This document shows positions 16,001 through 23,652 of a stretch of 64,000 bases of DNA, in pieces; positions within the stretch are counted from its first letter, which is position 1, and every line of letters begins with the position of its first letter. This stretch comes from Acanthosoma haemorrhoidale (lineage: Eukaryota; Arthropoda; Insecta; Hemiptera; Acanthosomatidae): assembly GCA_930367205.1 (NCBI GenBank), contig OV884009.1:104491189-104555188 (forward strand), in the 5' to 3' direction. The position numbers were made by a program, and so were the translations under genes. Under the pieces are notes generated by a model. It worked only from the letters and a program-made list of their open reading frames with translations. It ran no database searches and had not been told where the DNA came from.

Positions 16001-18259
16001 GGTTGACAGGGAGAGTTTTCTTGGACTCTAGAGTGCACCTACTTTAATAAACAACAGAAATAAATTATCTTCATATCAGTCTATATACTAGAAGAATATT
16101 AGAAAATATGCTATTTACTAAAATAGTTGTTTGTACCTGGAAGGCATCTAGTTAGATATAGAAGAGGAATGAATTATCTTCAAATCGTACACTAATTTAC
16201 TAAAAATGATTTGATTTTTGTCTGCTGGCTCCAAATAACCACTTTGGGCTTAACATGCAAGGTTTTTTTTGCCTATCGAGGACACTTACATTAATATTCA
16301 ACAGAGCTAAGTATGTTAAAATCGTGCACTGTTATTAAAATAGTTTTAATTTAGTCTGCCGGAGCCACCTTGGTACAGCAGACTTTTTTTAGTGCATGTA
16401 AGGAGTGCACCTAATTTAATAGAGAACAAAAATATATCATCTTCAAATTGTGCAATGTTTTAGTAAATAGTTTGAATTAGAGCACCCCCTCCCTGACCAC
16501 TTAGGCTTGGCAGGCAAGGTTTTTTTTACCAATTTTTACCATTATTATACAACATAAAAGAATTTCCTTCAAATTATAAGCTATTGTAACGATTTTGACA
16601 GCTTTAATAAATATCTTTTAATATTATCCATTCATAAAACTTCGTAATGAATAGCAGTTTATTTTAAAATAATCAGGTTAAGCTTATCTCAGGGTTCAAC
16701 ACAGTTCTTCTAGTGCGGACAAAGATATACAAGACAGGAGAGGACCACTGAAAAAAAGAATCTATTAAAACAGTTCACAATTCGCTTCAATCGAGTCCTA
16801 CCTAGATACCCACACATATTTAACACAAGGCCATAGTTAAAGTGAGAGAGATGCCAGGAGTTCATGAGAAGGCTAGGGAATCAGATAATGAGAGCAATGG
16901 AGTAGTTCAACACTAGAAGAGCAGGACTAAAGTTTTTGATTTGACCCACCATCTATCTTTTATACTCTTAATCCTCGATTTCATTTTTATTATTATTTCT
17001 ACAAATACATACGTATAATAAATGAGGAGTTTTAATATTTAAGGTTGAACTATATATATAATCAAATGTATAGAATAGACAAAACTTGCATTAATTTATA
17101 TTTCAATATTGTTTATAAACAGAGTTATAAATTTATAGATACTGAATCATTAAATTTTAAAAGGAACAATAATTATTTATGCAATGTGTTGCATTTTTCT
17201 CCTTTTATAAAGTAATTGAAATAGCTTCAGACATTTCATCAGTTGTCAAAAAGTTAGAACAAAAAAAATTAAGGTACTGAAAAATCAGTTTAAAGTTTCA
17301 TTTCGGGTCTTTTGATCCAGCCTGTCCTACTATTGCTGTTAAGGGTGCTGAAAGTCATTAGCCGCAGAATAAGTACACTGCCAGGGTCGGGGCTTGAACC
17401 CCACGACCTCATTTATCTCCGCACAAGAGGCAAGTGTCCATTCTCTTTGGCAACAGTCACTACAGTCTCACAACCCTGCAAAGATCACACTGGCAGAGTC
17501 TTGCTCATTACAGGATCATCTGACCGGAGATGTCTTGGGTTTGAGCCTTAATAATGACAGTAAGTGACTACTGCTAGTAGGACTTAATAATAGCAAGTTA
17601 GGCTAGCGTATCAATTGCCAATGATACAACTAATGAGATAAATGAAAATAACGAGTCAACTCCATCACAATATATTTCTTTCAACAAGGGTCAATCAATG
17701 ACAAATAGGCTTATATCTGGCTCTAAAAACCAACCAACATGAAGGACTATCTTACTAATGTTAATTCCAGTTATCATGGTAATACCATAAATGTAAATTG
17801 TTGTAATGAAAGCACTAAATGTCTCTTCTTAAACACTGTAATAACACAGTTTTAAACTTTTCTTAAACAGTAGTTCAAAATGAATGTCAACCAAATTAAA
17901 TGCTAATATAACCAAACAAACTTCTTTTGAAAAATAAGAGAAATTACAAAACCAATGGCTTAGTAGCTTAGCCTTCAATTAATAAAATACAATAATGTTA
18001 ATTAAAAATCCAAGCCAAGTACCATAGAAATCTGATCCCATTGGGGCTACACCATTGGAATTACACGACATTTGTCACATTTATTGAGATTACAACTCGA
18101 ATCAGATTCAAATTGATTAAAATCCCAAATAATAAATATTGAATATAATAGTTACCTTTTAGTGACAGCATGATTATCCTGTGATTTGTTCTGGGATCCT
18201 TCGTTGGTCTTGGAAGGAGTAGGACTCTGAGTGAAGAACGGATTGATGTTTTGTGCCAT
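1076..18259 (-). CDS. UBE2C: Ubiquitin-conjugating enzyme E2 C (UBE2C / Vihar), 3'-partial
   Basis: E2 enzyme that works with the APC/C to start ubiquitin chains on mitotic substrates. Five coding exons are visible, in transcript order: 18156-18259 (start codon 18259-18257, begins MAQNINPFF), 10648-10675 (a 28-bp microexon, LQKELMVLM), 4647-4733 ([19 protein letters not shown]...), 1308-1376 ([14 protein letters not shown]...) and 1076-1211. All junctions have GT-AG sites and matching phases (2, 0, 0, 0, then 1 at the last donor). The last exon carries the HPN motif and [11 protein letters not shown], whose Cys falls at about residue 115, as the catalytic Cys does in the family. The visible part is 141 residues; UBE2C proteins are ~180, so one terminal exon of ~40 residues lies left of the window. 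The poorly conserved N-terminal extension before the E2 core is typical of UBE2C and separates it from other E2s. Identification is firm. Confidence 0.93.
1590..1697 (+). pseudogene. Tc1-type transposase C-terminal fragment
   Basis: The 3' end of an ORF translates to [15 protein letters not shown] followed by [14 protein letters not shown] and a stop. This is the usual W-x2-IP...SM-x-R...VI-x2-G ending of Tc1-family transposases. The preceding ~90 bases look like a decayed DDE region. No catalytic residues survive. It lies in a UBE2C intron on the opposite strand. A more decayed relative is at 26396-26578. Confidence 0.7.
2205..3850 (+). mobile_element. Degenerate LINE, internally deleted
   Basis: Broken reading frames on the plus strand. 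Near 2230-2360 is a charged ORF1-like stretch ([19 protein letters not shown]). At 3170-3420 is endonuclease-like sequence including ISGDLNTN. At 3575-3730 is the typical LINE ORF2 tail ([16 protein letters not shown]...[10 protein letters not shown]). The reverse transcriptase between them is missing. The segment 2800-3250 matches 33230-33740 by eye, so both belong to one family. Inside a UBE2C intron, antisense to that gene. Confidence 0.65.
3851..4646. other. UBE2C intron, nothing recognised
   Basis: AT-rich intronic sequence. I see no supported gene or repeat apart from short homopolymer runs (A13 near 4104, C9 near 4434). Confidence 0.5.
4734..7266. other. UBE2C intron, nothing recognised
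   Basis: AT-rich intron. A short sequence at about 7097-7120 (cagtagaacttagctaatcc) resembles a pogo/Tigger terminal repeat, but I found no partner. No coding sequence supported. Confidence 0.5.
7267..7880 (-). mobile_element. LINE 3' end (recurrent family), minus strand
   Basis: On the minus strand the 3' terminus reads GGGATAATGTCCCGGAATAAAGAC followed by T/A-rich sequence. This is the same ending as the copies at 34262-35245, 38020-38725, 10535 and 11385. Upstream are degenerate pieces of the ORF2 tail, with several stops. 5'-truncated and inactive. Confidence 0.6.
7881..8908. other. UBE2C intron with an uncharacterised GC-richer block
   Basis: Positions 8580-8890 are clearly GC-richer than the surroundings and give an open frame on the plus strand (8426-8893) that resembles nothing I know. 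Because the block adjoins the dispersed repeat at 8909-8993, I read it as part of an unclassified transposon rather than a gene. Confidence 0.4.
8909..8993 (+). repeat. Dispersed repeat, inverted partner at 50925-51016
   Basis: Contains agaggtacaggctaggtat and cgtggtcttggaatgacca. Both strings recur as reverse complements at 50925-51016, with a few substitutions and a 3-base gap. The similarity extends weakly beyond the core. Most likely an old transposon family that I cannot name. Confidence 0.75.
9798..10043 (+). CDS. Unrecognised 81-codon ORF in a UBE2C intron
   Basis: An ATG in good context (aaaatgc) at 9798 opens 81 codons ([14 protein letters not shown]...) to a TAA at 10041-10043. The frame is also open upstream to 9642, but without an earlier ATG. 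Base composition is richer in G+C than the surrounding intron, and the translation has balanced composition ([35 protein letters not shown]), unlike the low-complexity chance ORFs nearby. I do not recognise the protein. It lies antisense to UBE2C. It could be a small nested gene, a retrocopy exon or transposon debris. No splice sites or poly(A) signal could be assigned with confidence. Confidence 0.3.
   Translation: MPAKQRTSFTAGPPSISRGDKRFNYLPTVYSQDSFKVELLWKSAITKWRTSRDGWTADEQGTPLHTETAIAVNCNEGLIET
10535..10590 (+). mobile_element. LINE 3' tip
   Basis: Reads gagggactatgttccagaat followed by aaagactttttc, the 3' terminus of the recurrent LINE family (near-palindromic GGACnnTGTCC then AGAATAAAG). 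Only the tip is present. Confidence 0.5.
11385..11440 (+). mobile_element. LINE 3' tip
   Basis: Contains gacatagtcccagaataaag followed by T-rich sequence, the same 3' terminus as the other family copies. No coding part survives. Confidence 0.45.
11696..11755. repeat. TA microsatellite
   Basis: Two runs of alternating TA separated by about 15 bases. The chance ORF read across it consists mainly of Ile/Tyr and is not a gene. Confidence 0.9.
13061..13375. other. Unclassified block with open frames on both strands
   Basis: A GC-richer block in the UBE2C intron, open on the plus strand (13061-13375) and on the minus strand (13096-13362; [15 protein letters not shown]..., [14 protein letters not shown]). 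The minus-strand translation looks more protein-like. I cannot assign it. Probably transposon-derived. Confidence 0.3.
15440..15555. repeat. Short minisatellite, ~37-bp unit, three diverged copies
   Basis: The phrase ga(c)nngtatctccngannggaga occurs three times at about 15455, 15494 and 15531, with a further weaker copy (gttgggagatag) upstream. The minus-strand ORF at 15314-15517 partly reflects this periodicity and is not supported as a gene. Confidence 0.65.
15830..16570 (+). repeat. Degenerate tandem array, ~120-135-bp unit
   Basis: A recurring block reads tctgcc(a/g)gagccacc, then gcaaggttttttttgcc, then gtgcacctaatttaataaac, then attatcttcaaatcgtgcac. Anchors lie at about 15974, 16219, 16354 and 16480, giving spacings of ~245 (two units), 135 and 126. 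A lone related piece (tctgtcagagccacc) is at 15111. Units are strongly diverged, so the array is old. It lies in the first UBE2C intron. Confidence 0.65.
17380..17550. mobile_element. tRNA-derived SINE-like heads, divergently oriented
   Basis: On the minus strand (about 17462-17381) the sequence ends in a T-arm-like string, gtggggttcaagccccgac, a strong B-box match (GGTTCAAGCC). On the plus strand (about 17488-17550) tggcagagtctt resembles an A-box and is followed about 35 bases later by gggtttgagcc, a second B-box match. Neither folds convincingly into a full tRNA by eye, so I call these SINE heads rather than tRNA genes. They lie about 25 bases apart, back to back. Confidence 0.4.
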
Positions 18260-18893
18260 TATGAAGAAAAACTGGGATATGAAGCAGATACAGACGCTGT
18301 TTACGTTAGCTAAAAATGTAGGGAAACGGTCCCGAAACGAAATATTTATATCTATCAATAGACAGGATACTTGGCAAGCTCACAAATAGTGCGAGAGAAC
18401 TTGCCAGAAAATATTAATTTGTACTGAGAAAGTTAAAAATCCCGTTATCAGTAAAGAGGCTTTAACAAACCCCAAGCAAGTATGGCGTCTCTGTGCCTTC
18501 ATACACTCACTTACGCTCTCCCTTCCGTCTGTTTGTATAATTGTAAAAGTATATTTAATTTATATTTATAAATAATTACTTGCTAAAAAATAAATAATAA
18601 TTATTATTTATAGTTGGATCCATACTATAACGAAATTTGATTCAATAATTTTATATAGATGGTTTTTTAAACTCTTCTTAACATTTTATTTTTTAACATA
18701 AAAAAATAATACATATATTAAAAAAAAAAAATTATTAGATGTATAATGGAAATGAATTGTTGGTGATAGACAAACATTTTTCTGTTAATAATGAGGCTGA
18801 GGCATAGAACTCTAACTAGCTCGCACGCTGAGAGGCTAGAATTATAACTATAGTGGTTTTAGTCGCTGGTGCTGCTAAAAGTAATTTACCTGA
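18260..18893. promoter_or_regulatory. Probable UBE2C upstream region
   Basis: Sequence immediately 5' of the UBE2C start codon, ending at the gypsy insertion. Around 18470-18540 it is pyrimidine-rich on the plus strand and a little GC-richer. I see no clear TATA box at the right distance. The transcription start cannot be fixed from sequence. Confidence 0.3.
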
Positions 18894-19093
18894 TGTTATG
18901 TTCTGTTTAATAGTTACAAAAGCACACACATGTTGGGGTACGTGAGAAAACATATATATTTTATAAAGTGAACAAGTAAGTAGTGGTACATAAAGATGGA
19001 ATCTATTTTACTGAATGCCAAAGGTAACATGAAGGTTATAACTAATAACAAAAGGCGGCACAAGGCTGCGTGCAAAATATTACAGACACAACA
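18894..19093 (-). repeat. 3' LTR of the gypsy element
   Basis: 200 bp, TGTTATG...CACAACA as read on the plus strand, identical to the copy at 23453-23652. On the coding strand it is preceded by the purine-rich GTGCGGGAGAATC (about 19094-19106), a probable polypurine tract. Confidence 0.97.
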
Positions 19094-19119
19094 GATTCTC
19101 CCGCACTAAATTGAAAAAC

Positions 19120-22100
19120 TCAGGTAACACAATTCAAGTCATAATCATTAAATCGTGCCGGAAAGCGTATCTCACGACGAGGTCGGTCTTGATTCGGCGC
19201 TGCTGCTGGAGTAGGTGGAAGTCGGGGAACCTCAAATGATTGACTCGGTCCAAACGAAACGGATTTTGGCTTTGGAACCAAAGTTGCCACAATTTGGTCA
19301 ATGTGGCGTTTTAGTATTCGCCCCGAAGAGTCGAGTCTGACCAAATAGTGCCGTTGGCCAAGTACTTTGGTGACATCGCCGAACTGCCAAATCTTCCTGT
19401 TGTCACAGTAAAGGCGGATCTGGACTCTCTCCCCTACCTTAAAAGAGCGTGCTGGTGCTGGTGTCACGCTTGATGGTTTAGGCTGGTAGGGAAAAATAGC
19501 ATCAAGGTGCATGCGCAACTTTCGATGTAGATATTTTTCAGCTGGTGATTGGCCACAAGCAAGCGGCGTAGCTCGATAACGGAATAAGATGCCTTGCAAT
19601 TTATCCTTCATAGGAGCCGGATCTGAGGATGCTGCCTTGAGGCGATGTTTTAAGGTTTGAATGCTGCGCTCGGCCAGACCGTTTGTCGATGGTTGGCCTG
19701 GAGCGATGAATTTTTGAAAAATGCCGTTTGTTGATGTATAGGCTTTGAATTCACTACTTTGAAAAATTGTTGCATTGTCAGACACAAGCACAGTTGGATA
19801 ACCGTGCGTTGCGAAAATTCTTTCCAGTAATGCTATGGTCCTGTAACTGGTAGGTGCTTCTTTGATTACTTCCACTTCTGCCCACTTCGATTTTGCATCG
19901 ACGCACATCAGGAAGAAATAACCTTCCAATGGACCTGCGTAGTCAATATGCACTCGTTCCCAGTTGTCTTGAGGAGGGTCCCAGGGGTGCACAGGAGCCT
20001 TGGGGGGTGTTGAGCGGTTTACAGCACAATCTTTACATTCACGCACCAATCTTTCAATGTCCTTGTCGATGCCTGTCCAGTATACATATCGACGGGAGAG
20101 TTGCTTCATTTTCGTGATCCCCTGATGAGTTTCGTGGAGCTCATTGAGAATAGTTGAACGTAGAGAGCTTGGGATGACTACTCGATCTTGCCTAAATAGC
20201 ATACCATCGACTATAGTATACTCGGAGTCGCACGTAGTAGTCTGGAGGTCATTTATGATTCGTGCTAATTCTGGATCCTTGCCCGTTTCTTCTTTGATTA
20301 TTGCTGCAGTAATGTTCTGGCTCGATATCTGAAAAATCGTTTGCTCGTAGACTTGATTGATTTCTTCTCCAATAGAGATGTCTCGAGACTCATCTTGACT
20401 ACAGGGCGGAACAGGAGCTCTAGAAAGACAGTCAGCGTTTGTGTTTTCTTTGCCCGATTTATATTTGACCGAATAATTGAAGCCTGAGAGAAATGAGGCG
20501 TATCGTAGCAAGCGCGATGACGTCATTTGTGGGAGAGCTTTGTTCTGGTGAAAAATTCGAGATAATGGAGCATTATCAGTCACCAGAGTAACATGAGTTC
20601 CATATAAATAATAGTGGAAGTAGAGAACGCCGAAGACTATTGCCAAAGCCTCGCGATATAACTGACTGTAATGCTTCTCAGAGGGGTTAAGAGACCTAGA
20701 TGAATAAGCGATTGGCCTTTCACAACCATTTATGACATGGCTCAGAACAGCGGCCACACCAAAAGGGCTGGCATCAGTTGTCAGGACCAAGGGTAATTTT
20801 GGGTCGAATGGTATAAGTACCCTGTCGCTGCAGAGTTCTTCTTTGATGCGTTGAAAAGCGGTTTCACAAGCTGGTGACCAATGACATTTGACCCCCTTGC
20901 ATAGGAGAGCTCGAAGAGGGTGTGTGAGCGTTGAAGCGTCTGGAAAAAAACGCGAATAATATGACACAAGGCCAAGAAATCGTCGAAGCTCATCTGGATT
21001 TTCAGGTCTTGGCATCTTTTCAATAGCTGCAGTCCTTGCTGGGGATTTGCTGATCTTGTTGTATTCCACTACAAACCCAAGATACTCAATTTTAGACTGG
21101 AGAAAAACACATCTTTCTTTGTTAAGGTGGAGATCATGTTCTTTTAATCTTTGAAGCAGATTTCTTAAATTTTCGAGACATTCTTCTTTTGTTTCACCAT
21201 GTACGACAATATCGTCAAAGTAGTTTTCAGTCTTCTTCAGGCCTTTCAAGATTCGACGAATGTACTCATTGAACTCAGCAGGAGCTGTTTTGACTCCAAA
21301 ACCAAGCCGCAGTAACCGGTAAGTACCTCTATGCGTTGTTATAGTCTGGACGATGCTGCTTTCTTTCGTAACAGGAAAATGTAAGTAAGCCTTATAGAAG
21401 TCTACTTTACAAAAATAACGAGATCCTCGCAAGCTGCTTAGGACGTCTTCTCTGGTGCGGATAGGGTAGTTTACTTGAATTAGACGTTCATTGACGCCAC
21501 ACTTGTAGTCTGAGCAGAGGCGAACGCCTCCGTCAGGTTTGACGATCACCACGAGAGGGGAACCCCAATCACTGGCGTCTACAGGTTCAATGATTCCTGC
21601 AGCTTCGAGTTCGTTTAGTTCCCGGTTGACTTGGTCCAGGAGAGCATGTGGAACACTACGCTCCTTGGTGTAACATGGCTTTGCTCCTGGTTTGAGCTGG
21701 AGTGAAACTTCATAGCCAGGAACACAGCCAATTTTTGGTTCGAAGATCGAGGAAAACTCTTCTAAAATATACTCTAGCGAGGGGACTGAATTGAACTGGT
21801 AGATGGGCATGGGAGGATTTTTGTCGACCTGTTTGAGTTCAATGGCAAGTCCTCGTATCCATTGGCGTCCAAGAAGCGCTTCGTATCCTGTTGGTACAAT
21901 GTATAAATCGCCGGTTATTTGTTTTCCATTGTAAGCAGCCTGGACTGGTACCTTACCTTTTGATTGGATTATGTTGCCAGAGTAGGATCGAAAAGCTAGG
22001 TAGGTTGGTTGAACTGGCAAATTTAGGTTAAGTCTGTCAAATTCATTCTCACTTAATAGGGTAAATTTGGCGCCACTATCGACCTCAAAACGCTGCAATT

Positions 22101-22329
22101 TTCCATTGAGCGACACGTCAATCATGTACTTGTCTGATTCATGACGGTTCAACTCGAACAAGTCAATAATAATGTCATTTTTCTGGATCACTGTTTCTAA
22201 TTTATTGAGGCCGTATGCTGGCGTTGCTCCGGGGCTGGTGTTGGCAATTTGGAGGGAATGTGTAGAACTGGATTTGCCTGGTTTCCTTCTGTTTTCTGCC
22301 ATCAATGATGTGATACAGACGCGTGCCAC
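19120..22329 (-). CDS. pol: Gypsy Pol polyprotein (PR-RT-RNase H-IN)
   Basis: Processed into protease, reverse transcriptase/RNase H and integrase for retrotransposition. Counting from 22329, the protease active site DSG is at residues 83-85. Reverse transcriptase spans about 240-420, with the first catalytic Asp near 309 and YFDD at 369-372. RNase H starts near 510 (TTDAS). Integrase has an HHCC zinc motif (H731, H734, C764, C767) and a DD35E triad (D795, D850, E886). All key residues are present and no stop interrupts the 1,069 codons. 22329 is a GTG, not a true start: the same frame continues upstream through a second CCHC zinc knuckle (YCNLCKKKGH...C) to the TGA at 22420-22422, so Pol is made as a Gag-Pol fusion if at all. 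The C-terminus ends 26 bases before the LTR. Confidence 0.95.
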   Translation of the reverse strand: MARVCITSLMAENRRKPGKSSSTHSLQIANTSPGATPAYGLNKLETVIQKNDIIIDLFELNRHESDKYMIDVSLNGKLQRFEVDSGAKFTLLSENEFDRLNLNLPVQPTYLAFRSYSGNIIQSKGKVPVQAAYNGKQITGDLYIVPTGYEALLGRQWIRGLAIELKQVDKNPPMPIYQFNSVPSLEYILEEFSSIFEPKIGCVPGYEVSLQLKPGAKPCYTKERSVPHALLDQVNRELNELEAAGIIEPVDASDWGSPLVVIVKPDGGVRLCSDYKCGVNERLIQVNYPIRTREDVLSSLRGSRYFCKVDFYKAYLHFPVTKESSIVQTITTHRGTYRLLRLGFGVKTAPAEFNEYIRRILKGLKKTENYFDDIVVHGETKEECLENLRNLLQRLKEHDLHLNKERCVFLQSKIEYLGFVVEYNKISKSPARTAAIEKMPRPENPDELRRFLGLVSYYSRFFPDASTLTHPLRALLCKGVKCHWSPACETAFQRIKEELCSDRVLIPFDPKLPLVLTTDASPFGVAAVLSHVINGCERPIAYSSRSLNPSEKHYSQLYREALAIVFGVLYFHYYLYGTHVTLVTDNAPLSRIFHQNKALPQMTSSRLLRYASFLSGFNYSVKYKSGKENTNADCLSRAPVPPCSQDESRDISIGEEINQVYEQTIFQISSQNITAAIIKEETGKDPELARIINDLQTTTCDSEYTIVDGMLFRQDRVVIPSSLRSTILNELHETHQGITKMKQLSRRYVYWTGIDKDIERLVRECKDCAVNRSTPPKAPVHPWDPPQDNWERVHIDYAGPLEGYFFLMCVDAKSKWAEVEVIKEAPTSYRTIALLERIFATHGYPTVLVSDNATIFQSSEFKAYTSTNGIFQKFIAPGQPSTNGLAERSIQTLKHRLKAASSDPAPMKDKLQGILFRYRATPLACGQSPAEKYLHRKLRMHLDAIFPYQPKPSSVTPAPARSFKVGERVQIRLYCDNRKIWQFGDVTKVLGQRHYLVRLDSSGRILKRHIDQIVATLVPKPKSVSFGPSQSFEVPRLPPTPAAAPNQDRPRREIRFPARFNDYDLNCVT

Positions 22330-22419
22330 ATGTCCCTTCTTTTTACAAAGGTTGCAATATAATTTGTTCTTATCAACTCGACACTCCGATACCTGATGGT
22401 TTCCCCTTGAGCACCGGAG

Positions 22420-23256
22420 TCACACATTATCGATGCCGAGAGCCTTGAAATCAGGTCTACGGGGACGGGAACTTGACCTGGGTTGATTAGAGCTTGACCT
22501 TGCTCCTGAGCACTGGCTAGGGCTTGACATCTTGTTCAATTCGCTGGCAGAGAAAGTTCGAGCTGGATTAGAGTGCTGAGTCAACTCTTTACTTTCAATT
22601 CTCGATGCCTCAAGAGCTGTGGCAAGGGCTAAAATGTCCTGGAATGTCTTTTTGTCCGATTGTAATATGTGTTCCCTTACCCAGTCATCTCGAAGGCCTC
22701 GAATGAACTGTGCTCTGAGAAAAACGTCTGAGATTGATACAGACTGGTCACACTGGCATTTTACGGAGAATTCACACTCAGCTATGTCACGTTGAAGAGT
22801 GGCAACAAACTCTGAAATGGACTGGTGTTCCGTTTGATAAATATTAAGGAAATAGTGTTGTGCCACTACTGCGTTTTTCTTCGGAATTAACAAGGTCTTG
22901 AAGGACTTGACAAGATCATCAAAGGAGAGACCCTTCAGTGGTTTTTCTGGGTCTAAAAACGCAGCTAAATTGTTGTAGTGTGAAGAGCCAATTGAAACAC
23001 ATAAGAGCTGGCCAATTTTTGCTTTGTCTGTGACCCCTTTCATCGTACAATAGTTATCAAACCGCTCAAGGTAACACGCAAACTTTTCACGTTTTTGATC
23101 GAAGTTTTCGAAAGGCGCGATGCTCGAATAATTGACTGTGTTTTCTTCAGTAGGTTTCCCGGAAAGACACTGAAGTTGAGCAGTTACAGTTTCGAGGAAA
23201 ACTTTCTGTTGTTCGCTGAAAGTCTTCATGAAAGATTCGAACTGTTTAGCGTTCAT
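22420..23256 (-). CDS. gag: Gypsy Gag, ends in TGA within the first zinc knuckle
   Basis: Structural capsid protein of the element, 278 codons from ATG at 23256. It has a helical N-terminus (QFESFMKTFSEQQKVFL), a capsid-like core with LERFDNYCTMKGV, a typical gypsy Gag segment (FLRAQFIRGLRDDWVREHIL) and a basic Ser/Pro/Arg-rich tail. The stop codon TGA sits where the first Cys of a CCHC knuckle is expected: the bases after it read L-R-C, four residues, H, four residues, C in the same frame, followed by a second knuckle and then Pol. The distance from 23256 to the Pol frame is an exact multiple of three. The TGA is followed by C, a context known to be leaky. It is either a single nonsense change in a fused gag-pol ORF or a readthrough site. 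Confidence 0.93.
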   Translation of the reverse strand: MNAKQFESFMKTFSEQQKVFLETVTAQLQCLSGKPTEENTVNYSSIAPFENFDQKREKFACYLERFDNYCTMKGVTDKAKIGQLLCVSIGSSHYNNLAAFLDPEKPLKGLSFDDLVKSFKTLLIPKKNAVVAQHYFLNIYQTEHQSISEFVATLQRDIAECEFSVKCQCDQSVSISDVFLRAQFIRGLRDDWVREHILQSDKKTFQDILALATALEASRIESKELTQHSNPARTFSASELNKMSSPSQCSGARSSSNQPRSSSRPRRPDFKALGIDNV

Positions 23257-23433
23257 TTCGAAGTCTTTTAATTGATAATTCGATAGAAATTAGTTTAATG
23301 CTTACCTTTTACGACGATAACGGTCGATTGAAGACAAAATAACACATTTTACCGGAATTTTAATGTTGTTTGAACACGTTGATAAGCTTGGAACAAAAAC
23401 ATTGGTCGCGATTTTCGGTTCACTCACGCACTG

Positions 23434-23450
23434 ATTAAAACTCGTCGCCA
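23434..23450 (-). other. Primer-binding site of the gypsy element
   Basis: Two bases inside the 5' LTR the minus strand reads TGGCGACGAGTTTTAAT. It starts with TGG, the complement of a tRNA 3' CCA. I do not name the tRNA. Confidence 0.7.
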
Positions 23451-23452
23451 AT

Positions 23453-23652
23453 TGTTATGTTCTGTTTAATAGTTACAAAAGCACACACATGTTGGGGTAC
23501 GTGAGAAAACATATATATTTTATAAAGTGAACAAGTAAGTAGTGGTACATAAAGATGGAATCTATTTTACTGAATGCCAAAGGTAACATGAAGGTTATAA
23601 CTAATAACAAAAGGCGGCACAAGGCTGCGTGCAAAATATTACAGACACAACA
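23453..23652 (-). repeat. 5' LTR of the gypsy element
   Basis: 200 bp, identical to 18894-19093. The transcript of the element should start within it. The flanking CCTGA at 23653-23657 is the target-site duplicate. Confidence 0.97.

Larger units (their letters stand above)
18894..23652 (-). mobile_element. Complete Ty3/gypsy LTR retrotransposon, recent insertion
   Basis: A 4,759-bp element on the minus strand. The 200-bp LTRs (18894-19093 and 23453-23652) are identical base for base and have TG...CA ends. The flanks carry a perfect 5-bp target-site duplication, CCTGA (18889-18893 and 23653-23657). Order on the minus strand: 5' LTR, primer-binding site, gag (23256-22420), an in-frame TGA, pol (protease, reverse transcriptase, RNase H, integrase) to 19120, a purine-rich stretch, 3' LTR. 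There is no envelope gene. Domain order puts it in Metaviridae (Ty3/gypsy); I cannot fix the clade. It lies between the divergent UBE2C and MEAK7 genes. Confidence 0.97.

Noticed and set aside
17380..17465. Possible true tRNA gene on the minus strand
   Set aside because: The T-arm is convincing but the acceptor and anticodon stems do not pair well by eye; kept only as a SINE head.
20781..21023. Minus-strand ORF inside pol, and plus-strand ORFs at 19893, 20144 and 22172
   Set aside because: Shadows of the gypsy pol frame.
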